Notes under the pieces: model-generated | Seen by the model: the letters and a program-made list of their open reading frames with translations, nothing else | Databases searched by the model: none | What the model was told of the DNA's origin: nothing | Program-made: the position numbers and the translations under genes | Shown: positions 8,288 through 17,922 of the stretch, piece after piece | Numbering within the stretch: position 1 is the stretch's first letter | Layout: every line of letters begins with the position of its first letter | Origin: Ascoidea rubescens DSM 1968 | Lineage: Eukaryota; Ascomycota; Saccharomycetes; Ascoideales; Ascoideaceae | Direction: 5' to 3' | Assembly (NCBI RefSeq): GCF_001661345.1 | Contig: NW_017962916.1 | Location: 976,461 to 1,040,460 of the forward strand | DNA length: 64,000 bases

Positions 8288-9956
8288 ATGGACCAACTAA
8301 CTATGAATGCGATAAAGTATGTTTGTGGATCAATTTTGTTATTTGCTTTCTGTCTCCAGCCTGTTTTCACTTTTTAACTTCTTATCTGTTTTTACTTTCG
8401 TTTGGGATTTACAGGACTAACACATTTTTTTTTTTTTTCATATCTTCAGAACTGTTATCGCCAACAGAGATAGAGTAAAGAAAATATCATCAGAGAATAA
8501 TAATTTCGATAGTTTTGACCAATTTGATAGTTTAAATAGTTTTGACAGTGATTCCAAGTATTTCAACCATGACCAAAATGACAATCAAAATATAAAGACT
8601 TTACCACATATTGAGAGTAATCGAGGTAACAAATTAATAAATGGATCCCAGTATATAAGAAGAGATTTTTTGATAAGTTATAGCAATACCCAAAATATTT
8701 TAAATGTTAATTTGGAAGACAAAGAACAAAAGCTATTGAAAAAACGAAAAATATCAGAAATTTTAAATGAAAATAATGATATCGATAATATTGCTACTAC
8801 TAGTGCTACTACTAGTGCTACTGCTACTAATAATAATGACAATAACCATAACCATAACTATAACCTTAACTATAACCATAATAACTATAACCATAGTAAC
8901 AATAACAATAACAATAACAATAATAATAAAAATAATTTAAATGATGGTATTAATGACAATTTCAATGATAATTTACTAAACAAAAGAAAAAAAAATTTAA
9001 ATGCTCTTGATTTTAATAACAATCTCAACGATCATATAAATAGAAACAAAATTGAAAATGAAAATGAAAAAAAAAACCAAGAATTTTTAGATAAACTTGA
9101 AAATAGTGATAGCGATATTTTTTTGCCTCAAATTAATACCGAGTATTTATTAAAGCCAGTTAATAAACCTGAATCAATAGTGACATCTAAAATTTATAAT
9201 AAAATTTTCAAGAGTGATACATTGCGAAAATTGGCTGAACGAACGATAAACTTAATCGAATATGAACAAAATAATGTAGTATATCTAACAAAATTGATGG
9301 ATAGATTTATCGGTGCTGATCCATATAACTTCAAAGTGGACAATTTAAAATTGCCCGATTATGAATATCGGTCATTGAAATTTGATAACCTAATCAAAAA
9401 TAACAATGTTGAATTTAGTGACATTTATGAAATTTTTGGAAGTAATACTAGTAATAACAATAAAATTAACAATAATAATATTGGCGATTTAGATGCTCTT
9501 ATCAAATTGAATACATCATTACCCAAAAAGGTATTTGAATCTCCAGATTGCGAGGGAATCACTAATAATTTGAATCAGTTTTATCAACACCACTTGAAGA
9601 ATCCAAATGGTTTGATTAAAGGCAATTCCACTCCCAGCTCTCGTACAAATTCAAATGTAAACCCTAACGTTATGAACGGAAACCCCAACGGTAGCAATCA
9701 TAATAACATTGAAAATGCAATAGAGATTGATCCATTTTTTGCATTACCAGAAATAGATTTAGACCCAGATTATGGATTTGACCCCAAAGTGGCAGATGCA
9801 GTCAGAAAAAGGCTCCAGTTGGCGTTGCAAAGAAACGAGGAGTTTGTCAAAAACCTACAGAAAATCAGAATGGGAATCATCAGAGCTGAAAGGTTGAAAG
9901 ATATAATATTCAACTGGTGCAAGGAAATGAATGGTGGCAACGATATAGAACAGTAG
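8288..9956 (+). CDS. RXT2: Rxt2-like subunit of the Rpd3L histone deacetylase complex (two exons)
   Basis: I read exon 1 as 8288-8316 and exon 2 as 8450-9956, giving 511 residues. Exon 1 encodes MDQLTMNAIK, and the splice junction keeps the frame into TVIANRDRVKKISSENN. Recognisable pieces are NRGNKL followed by a basic patch, and a helical block LAERTINLIEYEQNNVVYLT with LMDRFIGADPYNF, which resembles the Rxt2 core. Residues 100-160 are an Asn/His-rich run. The C-terminal helical segment (KVADAVRKRLQLALQRNEEF) is well formed. In S. cerevisiae RXT2 and PBY1 are neighbours close to POL30; here POL30 and a SurE/Pby1-type gene flank this gene, which supports the call. The family assignment comes partly from memory and partly from this gene order. 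Confidence 0.68.
8317..8449 (+). other. Intron of the RXT2-like gene
   Basis: This is a 133-base intron with a GTATGT donor (8317-8322), a GACTAAC branch site (8415-8421), a T-rich tract and a TTCAG acceptor ending at 8449. Exon 1 is only 29 bases. The phase matches: the two exon-1 bases AA plus A of exon 2 form a Lys codon, and the frame then stays open to 9956. Confidence 0.85.
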
Positions 9957-10933
9957 TCATCAGTAGTCTTAGTAAAGCAAGGAACCGACAATTATTCACA
10001 TCGTTTTAAAGGCAGTACAATTCTTGGTTGCACGTGCACGAAAATCCCCTGTAATCTGTGAAACCAGGAATGCGGATACGGCGGATGATCAAGATTTTAC
10101 TTTTTGAGTTCCGATTTTTTCCAGGCTCATGCACTTTTGAAGAATGTGTCAACGATTTTGGCCGAGGCAAACACATCACAGTCTTTGCAGAGATCAAGAA
10201 TAGAGTGCATTGTGATATTGTGGCAGTATAATTAGTCGTCGTTGAGGTGATATTTACTACTAATTGTGGACAAGAAAAAGTGCCCACTTCTGCTCGATTT
10301 GAGGACAAGAAAAATACTCTTTTCCAAATCAAGCTTAATTGAAAAGTAATTGGAATACCAGCCGCGTGGTCCGTAGAATTGAATGGGAAATTGATTCGAT
10401 TTGCTTCACTATAAAAGTGCCAGTGCAAAGCAATTAGCAGATTTTATATATAACTTGTTGCAGCGAATCCATGATTATATATTAAGGTAAAGAAGTATAT
10501 AGAAAGAAAGAACGTAGAAGGGAACTCCAGTTCTCTATAAAAGAGGACTGAGTTACATCTCAAAGAGTCACGAGATCAAACCGACAATACATTCCAAGGA
10601 ACATGTAGAGACCGAAACTAGATATCCGGCCGCTTTGCAACACCTTTAATTTAAAACATAGGAAACGAATAACAGAACGGAACATCAATAAAAAGAATAG
10701 AAATATTTTTAGTGAATAGTTGTGGCCAGCTCTTCTGATCGCTTTGCTACTGTTTTTTGTGGTGATCATATATCAGCTAATCTAAAGTTACTCAAGGTTC
10801 TTTTCAAGCGTATAATCTTGAACTGCTGCCCTGTTATTCTAAAAAGTATGAATCTCTTCTAAATAAACGAAAAGAAGATGCTAAGTTCAAAGATATTTCA
10901 CAATACTTCAGAAAAAATAAAACACCGGAAAAT
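9957..10933. other. Spacer with coding-like fragments, no gene called
   Basis: The interval is less AT-rich than typical spacers here. A 53-codon plus-strand frame opens at an ATG near 10070 (MRIRRMIKILLFEF) and a 140-codon minus-strand frame lacks an ATG; neither resembles a known protein. A CACGTG palindrome is at 10031-10036. Coding-like sequence also runs from about 10790 into the following element without a start codon. I read this as decayed or regulatory sequence. Confidence 0.45.
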
Positions 10934-12619
10934 ATGATAAATATGGTTTTAATGTTTCCGCCATTAAATTTGAAAATAATATATAGTGGTAATGAGATTG
11001 ATGGAAAGTCAACTCCAATTGGAAGTACCATTAGCACCAGCAGCAACAAGTTAATGAAGACGCTACCAAACTTGGTTCCATCGCTCTTTTCTGCTTCCTT
11101 AGATGATGTGTACTTTAGGCGCTTGTTGAGTGAGTTTGAAAACAGGTACAAAACCAATAGGAAAATACAAGATGATTTAAGCCTCTTGTTAATAGTTGGC
11201 CCCACTTATCTAGAAACAAGCTACAGCACTTTGCAATTGAACAGGGCAACTAAAATGGACTTTCAAATAGCTTTCCAAAAATATGTGCTTGAACCGATTT
11301 GTTCAATATTTAAGATATTGTTCAATTTGGAAATAATTACACTTGGCCGAGGGCCAATTCAAATACAGCGCAAGATTCGGAAAAAACTAATAACTTTACA
11401 GGTCATCCCAGATTTATCTATTCGTAATGGAATCCAATCAATAATTCCAGTTGAAGTTAAAAAATTCAATATTTCACCACTGATGGATGAGCTGTTTGAT
11501 ATGGCAGGCATCATAGTAAATCGGGATCTTAAACGGGTAAAAAATAATAATAGTAAAAAACAATCGGAATCAAACATGATTTTTCAACAGCTATTGGGTT
11601 CAATGTTTGCTGGTTATTGCTATAAAGGCATTCTCACTGATTTCATAACTACGTTGTTGATCCGATTAGATTTGGAAAAGATCAATAATATCAAAAATGA
11701 ATTTGCGGATCCCCGATCAATTCTGATGACGTATAAAGTGATTGACTTTCAAAGTAGTGAACTTGCATTAAGAAATACGGTATTGGCGTTTATATATGAG
11801 GAAATTTGGGATTCAGAAAAAGAATTGAAAAAAAAGCAACAAATAATGAGGAATTTTTATAAAAAAAATTCCAGAAGTGAAACAGACTGTAAGTTGATTG
11901 TCTTGATTTCACATTTATCAAAAATATGTTTAAAATTGTTATAGTATGTTAGGCAAAAGTTTTTAAAATAACTTTGCCTTTGTTCTCCTCAACATTCAAT
12001 TATGTTTGATAATATCCAAGTCGGAAGAAGATTTAACAGTCAAGTTTTCTCTGTGAAATGGCACCAGTTTACCAATGCCTTTGGCAGTCTTTCCTACTCA
12101 CAAACTGAGACAATTATATTAAAGGTTTTCGATTCTTTTGAAGCAAAATCAAAGCATGGATATAATAAATTAAAATATAGCGACAGAGCCAGCTTATGTC
12201 ATAATTCCTTCAAAAAGGAAATTGAAATTTATCAACAAATTAATAATTATAATAATCAATGTGGCAAGCACGAAACAATAAACATTCTCAGAATATATAA
12301 AACAGGTTGTTTGATGATTAATTCCAACCATCTTTATGAATTTTGTGGATTATGTATTGCAATGGAAGACCTAGGTACAAGCAAACCATCTACTGGAGAG
12401 GACTTTAAAAAAGGCTTTCTACAGCTATACCTTTTACATAAATTAAAGATATATCATAAAGATATTAAAACTTCAAACATGTTTATCTTTAATAATAAAT
12501 TTTTTTTCATTGACTATGGTTTCTCATCTTCAACAAATACAGTCAAAGCATATGATTACGCAGAAAAAGATTTAGATGCTTTGCAGATTTGCAAAGACAA
12601 AGTTCTTTATCAACAATAA
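10934..12619 (+). other. PD-(D/E)XK nuclease-like plus kinase-like element, probably decayed
   Basis: Two open segments in the same frame lie end to end (10934-11944 and 12002-12619). The first ends its conserved core with PDLSI, then IIPVEVKKF, which fits the D...ExK core of the PD-(D/E)XK nuclease fold. The second has a small kinase-like domain with ILKVF (lysine strand), YHKDIKTSNMF (catalytic loop) and FIDYGFS (metal-binding loop), and stops soon after, so the large lobe is short. Nuclease followed by kinase is a known fungal architecture in Crinkler-like effector and genome-conflict proteins. It is not one continuous frame and has no clear start codon, so I treat it as a probable fossil; splicing of an intact gene cannot be excluded. 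It lies next to a pseudogene-rich stretch. Confidence 0.5.
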
Positions 12620-13008
12620 TCTTATCCATGTCGTAAATTTTTTCAATAGTTAGTTGATAAAAATTTCTCGTTTTCACTGCAAATTCCTTTGAGATTCTTA
12701 GCAATACTTTTCAAGCAAATTTTTTTATAATGTCGATTCAAAGGATTTGTTATTTTTTATTGATAATCTAAATGAATAAAAACAAAGATTAATTTTTCTA
12801 TGCTGGATTCAATATAGACTCATGGCATTGCACATTTTTTATACAATCAATTTGGGTAATTTTATGTAAACGGGTCATTATAAAAATCATTAAAAATTAT
12901 CATCTTTTTCATAATTCCATCTATTTTCTATATCATTTAAAATAAGTTTGGTTCTCCGGAGGATATTTATCACATCAGTTAAAATACAATATATCAACCA
13001 TTTTCAAA
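12620..13008. other. AT-rich spacer
   Basis: About 390 bases between the kinase-like segment and the Rieske relic. I see no frame, RNA gene or repeat in it. Confidence 0.5.
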
Positions 13009-13300
13009 ATGTTGACTACTAAGATAGTTTACCTGCCTATCCCTTCTAATATCATCATTGATGAGTTGCCAATCTCAGTTCCGACTGGAGAATTATTTGA
13101 ATTAAAAAACAGAACAATTTTGAATCAATCATAGTTATATTGCTTACTCTTTACAGTTCAAAGCACCTGGGGATTCTTATTCTCTTACATTGGTTGGCAT
13201 TCAATTTTTTTTGATCAAAAATAAATATCAGATTGATTGTTTTCACAACGTTTGTCATCATAAAATTTATCCTGAATCTCAATAGAAGGTAAATTAACTA
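13009..13300 (+). pseudogene. Fragment of a Rieske-type oxygenase gene
   Basis: Two frames together resemble the N-terminus of a ring-hydroxylating oxygenase large subunit. The first frame (from the ATG at 13009) has PTGELFELKNRTIL and then a stop. From about 13157 another frame reads FKAPGDSYSLTLVGIQFFLI and then CFHNVCHHKIYPES. The FHNVC-x-H block matches the first half of the Rieske [2Fe-2S] motif of this family. The second half (C-x2-H) and the whole catalytic domain are missing. This is a truncated and frameshifted remnant. Confidence 0.62.
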
Positions 13301-13408
13301 AAATATAATAACACCACCAGACTTAAAGCTAAATTTCATAAATTTTTTTGGTTTCAAAAGATGGACTTTCAGGACTGTTATATCTTTTAAACCATAGATG
13401 CAGGCATC

Positions 13409-13759
13409 CTAACCTACTGGGGCCTCATTTACAACTTTTCTTCTTCCAATTCCGATTCCAACATGAGGTAAAAAGTTTCTAATATTGAAATTTCCATTGT
13501 TATGCTTGTTATTGTTTTTGTTATTATTAATGTATTTGCTACTGAAATCTGTTTGATTATGATTATGATTATGATTATGATTATGATTATTATTATTGTT
13601 ATTATTGTTATCGTTGTTGTTATTATTATTATTATTGTTATTGTTGTTGTTGGTGATGTGTGTATTGGAGTCAGTGTTGGACAACAGAAGAGTGAGAGAA
13701 CGAGATCTTTTAGATGAGATTAAATGAACCATTTCATTTGGAGGTTCTTCCATTTGCAT
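13409..13759 (-). CDS. Unassigned small Asn/His-rich protein
   Basis: The predicted protein has 116 residues and starts at an ATG (MQMEEPPNEMVHLISSKRSR). The middle 45 residues are runs of Asn and alternating His-Asn, which come from simple TTA/TTG and ATTATG DNA repeats. The two ends are not repetitive: a basic SKRSRSLTLLLS segment and a C-terminal NFLPHVGIGIGRRKVV segment that ends EAPVG. I do not recognise the family. The intact ATG and the distinct tail sequence argue for a real gene, but it sits in a run of relics and may itself be decaying. Confidence 0.4.
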   Translation of the reverse strand: MQMEEPPNEMVHLISSKRSRSLTLLLSNTDSNTHITNNNNNNNNNNNNNDNNNNNNNNHNHNHNHNHNQTDFSSKYINNNKNNNKHNNGNFNIRNFLPHVGIGIGRRKVVNEAPVG

Positions 13760-14099
13760 TTTAAAAGTTTATTAGTGATTCAAATAAAGAAAATGAATTA
13801 ATTGGTTAATTAGCTACTAGTAGTGATAAATTGATAGTAATAAAGAATGCATTTAGTGAGTAAGAAATATTTGAAAATAGATTCCAGTTTTAAATTTGAA
13901 AATTTGAAACACATGTAGAAATAAAAAATAAATATAAATGGAATATAATAATGCTATCAGAAATACTATTATAAGTAAGATCGGACAATGCAATATAATA
14001 AAAGATAAGAACAAATATTAGAGATGAGTAGAGAACAAATCAGGAGCCTTAGAGTTGATCATAGACCTTTGCTTTAATATATTATATCAGTGAAATAGA
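13760..14099. other. AT-rich spacer
   Basis: Nothing recognisable. A 17-codon frame near 14025 (MSREQIRSLRVDHRPLL) ends just before the coding-like segment that follows and could be part of the same relic. Confidence 0.4.
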
Positions 14100-14240
14100 A
14101 TTGGGGCACTAGAGACACTTCAGGAGTTGATGGAAGTGGATAGGTACTTTTTATTGAACAGATTGGAAAAATTGGTTCATGAGATAAACTTATTGTTGGA
14201 GTCAATAGATTTTGAGGTGAAAAAGTTCGAAAACTATTAA
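14100..14240 (+). pseudogene. Coding-like relic, unassigned
   Basis: A 47-codon open segment with no ATG reads ALETLQELMEVDRYFLLNRL and then KLVHEINLLLESIDFEVKKF, ending in TAA. The regular helix-forming composition is unlike random AT-rich DNA and suggests the remains of a small helical protein. I cannot name it. Confidence 0.35.
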
Positions 14241-14289
14241 CTGAGAAGTATGTAATTGGAATATTTCAAGTGGAAATATATTGCCTGCT

Positions 14290-14830
14290 AAAAAAGGTAG
14301 GAGTCATACAGTGTTGTCCATGAAATAAAATTGGTGTTACTATAATTGAAAGTGCAATCTGCCAAGAAGTCGTATGCTTTTTCACTCACAAAAACAAATC
14401 CTCAACATCAGTCCTATTTCTTCTACTAATGTTACTGTCTAATCCAGACACTGATATAATTCATTCAAGTTTCCAATTTGTTTGGAATTTTACTAAACTC
14501 CTGGAATGAAGGTTTGTTTGGAACTGTTTCAAATATTGTTATTTGTCTAAAAAGAATGTTACTGTTATTCAACTTTTTGTATAGGGAAATACATTCAGGG
14601 GCTGTATATTTTCACGTTGAAGGAATTTCATATCTACTTTTTAAATTCTTCTGAAGAACACAATTATCAATGTAAAAGACCCCAAATCTTCCCTCTATAT
14701 TTTTAGTGGGATTAATTCTAGCTGATGAGTCAAAAATATGTTTACCAGGCTCTGCATTAGCATAATAAGAGAAGGGGTTATTATGCGCTATCTTGATATT
14801 ATTGGTTACTTTCTTTTTTGGTAATTAAAT
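14290..14830 (-). pseudogene. Coding-like relic on the minus strand, unassigned
   Basis: On the minus strand, protein-like sequence runs NPFSYYANAEPGKHIFDSSA, then GRFGVFYIDNCVLQKN, then a stop, then KYTAPECISLYKKLN in the same general direction, with further stops and frame changes after it. The pattern is that of a decayed gene read from about 14830 down to 14290. No family is recognised. Confidence 0.38.
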
Positions 14831-15099
14831 TTAAGTTTGGTTGGTCTTTTTGAAAAAGCTGTGAACCATCTTTTCACTTTGTCTGTAAGCTGGGTTTTGT
14901 GTCAAGCTGTATTTTACTCTTTCCATACTATTTATGTCATACTATTCAAAGACATTTTATTATTCAGGTTGTTAAAATATCAGATTGAACAGGAGAATGT
15001 AGAGCTGAAGAATAGTAAACCAAATAATCAATTTTATTTTTTCAGACACACGCATATATATAGTAATTCAAGCTGATATGAATAAGGAATTCTCTAGTG

Positions 15100-15952
15100 A
15101 TGATCGGTGCATTAGCATGCATGGGTTTCTAAGGTTGTACCCTCCTCATTTGGAGTTCAGTTTTCTAGACTGGATCAAAAATCTAAAGGGATTTGTATCT
15201 CTAAAACAATATATCTCAATAGTAATTCAATATCCAATATTCAATATCTAATTGCTTCAAAGGTTTCTGAAAGTAGAAAATATCAATTTATCTTATAACT
15301 GGATTGCCAATATAAATGGATGTTTCAATCATTTCATAAGTCTAAAGACATTACTTCTAAAAAAATGGTATTTCAACAATTGCAGAATTTCGCACCCAAT
15401 TGCCCAATTTAACAACAATCAACTTGTCAAAAAACAAAATTGAAAAAATTGAAGGTTTTATATTTATCAAATAATAAAATCAAAACAATTAAAAATTTGG
15501 AAAATATGAACAATTTAACTTATCTCAATCTATCCTAAAATAATATTGTAAAAATTGTAAGCATTGAAAATTTAGTTCATTTGAAAATATTTGATTTATC
15601 CAGTAACTAAATCAAAGAAATGAGTATTGCAGACAATGAAATATTTAGATAATTTGAAGTCGTAAAACCTATCATCCAATTGTATTAAAAAATCACACAT
15701 TATTGAGCAATTATTCAATTGTTCATATATAAATCTAAGATATAATAAAATAAAAAGAATTTGGAATAATTTAACCTATTCTCAAATCAATACTGTATTA
15801 AGTAGAACTTTGAAGATCTCCAACAATTTGATAACCTAAAAGAGATTTTTGTAGAAGGAAATTCATGGGAGTCAGGTACAATCTTTATAAGTTGAAAAAA
15901 GAATTTCCCAGCTTAAAAATCACTTTCCTTGATGGGGAATATAGATATTAAT
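15100..15952 (+). pseudogene. SDS22 (protein phosphatase 1 regulatory LRR protein) pseudogene
   Basis: Leucine-rich-repeat pieces occur in SDS22 order across several frames: PPHLEFSFLDWIKNLKGFVS near 15140-15200, ENINLSYNWIANINGC near 15275, KIKTIKNLENMNNLTYLNLS near 15480-15535 and NLVHLKIFDLSSN near 15570-15605. A tail, FPSLKITFLDGEY, near 15905-15945 resembles the C-terminal cap. Several in-frame stops and frame changes interrupt it, for example TAA right after YLNLS. Sds22 is a single essential nuclear protein in yeasts, so a working copy is expected elsewhere in the genome. Confidence 0.7.
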
Positions 15953-16274
15953 TATGGTTGTAAAAAGGTAAAAGTAGAATGCAAACTATTTGCCAATCAA
16001 AATTCAATTGTTTACCAAATCGACATTCAACTTGTTTGCACAATCCATCTGATTCTTGAGAAATCTTTGATAGAGCTTTACCACCCACAAACGCTGGATT
16101 AATAGGAGCAGAGCGTTTATTTTCCAAGTTAAAGTGGTTTTTATTTAGTTTAGATAAAATTGATTCATCTTGAGTGTTATTTGAATAGATTAAGCTCAAG
16201 CAGTGATTGAACTTTTTTAATTCACATTGTTTAATAAATTCAATAAATTCGTTTTTCGTGAAATCAGATGTCAT
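15948..16274 (-). CDS. Unassigned 108-residue protein, possibly decaying
   Basis: It starts at a true ATG (MTSDFTKNEFIEFIKQCELK) and runs 108 codons. Composition is ordinary rather than low-complexity, with NPAFVGGKALSKISQES in the middle and three cysteines in the second half. I do not recognise it. It lies between the SDS22 and NUT2 relics, head to head with the latter, so it could be a young gene, a neighbour's remnant or an intact survivor. Confidence 0.35.
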   Translation of the reverse strand: MTSDFTKNEFIEFIKQCELKKFNHCLSLIYSNNTQDESILSKLNKNHFNLENKRSAPINPAFVGGKALSKISQESDGLCKQVECRFGKQLNFDWQIVCILLLPFYNHN

Positions 16275-16334
16275 TTTTGGAGCATATATCGTATTATAAT
16301 ATCGTTTTATGGTGGGAGACAGGAGAGATCTTCA

Positions 16335-16793
16335 ATGAATACCACACAGGACCAAATAAATTGATTAAAGATATAGGAAACAAGAGGAGTGAAATGCCTG
16401 TAAATATATCAGTTTTCGATTCTGATTGCTAAGAAATTAATTGGTTGGTTTGAGCAGATGAGCCCTGAGAGGTAACATGAATATTAATCTTGTAGAGCTA
16501 TTTTCTGATTTAGCAACACGTCAACTTTATTAAAGTGAGGCAGTTTAGCGAGTATATCAAATGTTAAGATTCCCCTGGACATCATTCAATACATCGATGT
16601 GAGTAGAAACACTAACATTTATACAAGAGAATTTGTTGAATCCACAAGAAAAATAAATCAATATTTGAGAGGTAAAATGAGCGCCATGAAACTCTTTAGA
16701 AATACTTTAAGTGATAAAATAATATCAGAGTTTCCAGAATTGACTGATACAGTCAATGGGGTTGTTGGAGGAACATCTGCAAATACTAATTAA
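16335..16793 (+). pseudogene. NUT2/MED10 (Mediator subunit 10) pseudogene
   Basis: The C-terminal half is clear: one open frame from 16563 reads VKIPLDIIQYIDVSRNTNIY, then TREFVESTRKINQYLRGKMS, then FPELTDTVNGVVGG, which matches MED10 block by block. Upstream, an ATG at 16335 opens with MNTTQDQIN, the MED10 N-terminal signature, but stops follow at once (TGA, then TAG), and another TGA lies just before the conserved block. No GTATGT donor was found that would remove them. Mediator subunit 10 is essential in yeast, so a working copy should exist elsewhere. Confidence 0.72.
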
Positions 16794-17922
16794 TTACAAG
16801 AATAATTAGTAAACTAACTGTGCTTTTTTTGTTTTGTTCTGAAGCAAGTCAATGCAAATTAATTTCCATTTTCATCAATCATATCAATTATGTCATATAA
16901 TAGACCCTCAACTACTTTACCCTCATATTTCTCGTGAAATCCTCTAATTGATTTAGAATTATATAGCAATTTCACCAAAAACAGTTATGGATTTAATTGA
17001 TGTTCCATTTTCTTTGAGACATATTCGTGATTCAGAGGAAAGTTCGTTCCATGCCCCTGGTACAAAACCACAGTCATGGATCCGACGTCTTTTGAGCTGC
17101 CGAAAAAGGCTTTGTGATGAGAATAAAGGGCTGTGAGAGCCAATGATTGTAATGAACAACCATAGCAAGAAGCTGTAGTGCTGATGGTTCTGCTGCAGTA
17201 TTCTCGGAGAACAGGTCAGGATAGAAAGAGAAATGTTGTTGAAAAGCCCAGCCGATAATCGCTGAGCAACGTCTAAAAGCTATCTTGCAGAATAGGTTAA
17301 AATTTTCACTTCTTATCTCTTTCCACCTATCAAGTTGATACCTTTATCAATAGCTCGATGGACTCTCAAACTGGAAGGATGTTTCGAAAATATCCAACCT
17401 AATCTTGGGACTTGTTTATCTCATGGACTCTCTTGATTATTTGCTGTGCAATTACCGATAGATTTTCCAACAAAAACATCTTCTCCATTTATCTTCTCAT
17501 CCTCAATTATATTATTTTTGTTTTTTGATCAAATATTTCGACTTTTTTTTTTCTATGTTTCACGTTTCTTATAATATCACCCATTTTGCTTCAATAGTCT
17601 ATTTTTAACCAATAAAACTTATCTAATTTGAACCCAAAAAACCCCATGCTTTCCTCATGTTTCCAAATTCGAGCGATGGTTTCAACTTTATTTTTTTTAG
17701 GATTTTATGTTTATATCAAAGATCAAAGATCAAAGCCTAAAGATCGAAGACATTACAAATCTTCAAAATTGTTATTATAAAAATGATAAAAGAAATTAAA
17801 AAAAATAAAAATAAAAATAAAAATTTATTATACTAATATTGGTATAAATTATAATCAATTGGTTATTTAATTATTATTACCTTGTGCTCAATTAATTCAA
17901 ATAGATTTAAATACCAAAGAAA
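16794..17922. other. Spacer with an unassigned minus-strand relic
   Basis: On the minus strand from about 17170 down to 16850, protein-like pieces occur in two frames: a segment with GFVPGAWNELSSESRICLKE and another with RGFHEKYEGKVVEGLLYDII, which ends near the 3' side of the NUT2 relic. They look like one decayed gene that I cannot name. The rest (17200-17922) is AT-rich with no feature except a short ATCAAAG repeat near 17715. Confidence 0.38.

Noticed and set aside
8179-8478. 99-codon frame across the RXT2 first exon and intron
   Set aside because: It reads through a well-formed intron (GTATGT, GACTAAC, TTCAG) in the wrong frame for exon 2.
10006-10428. 140-codon minus-strand frame
   Set aside because: It has no ATG start and no motif; composition does not look conserved. 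Kept only as part of the spacer description.
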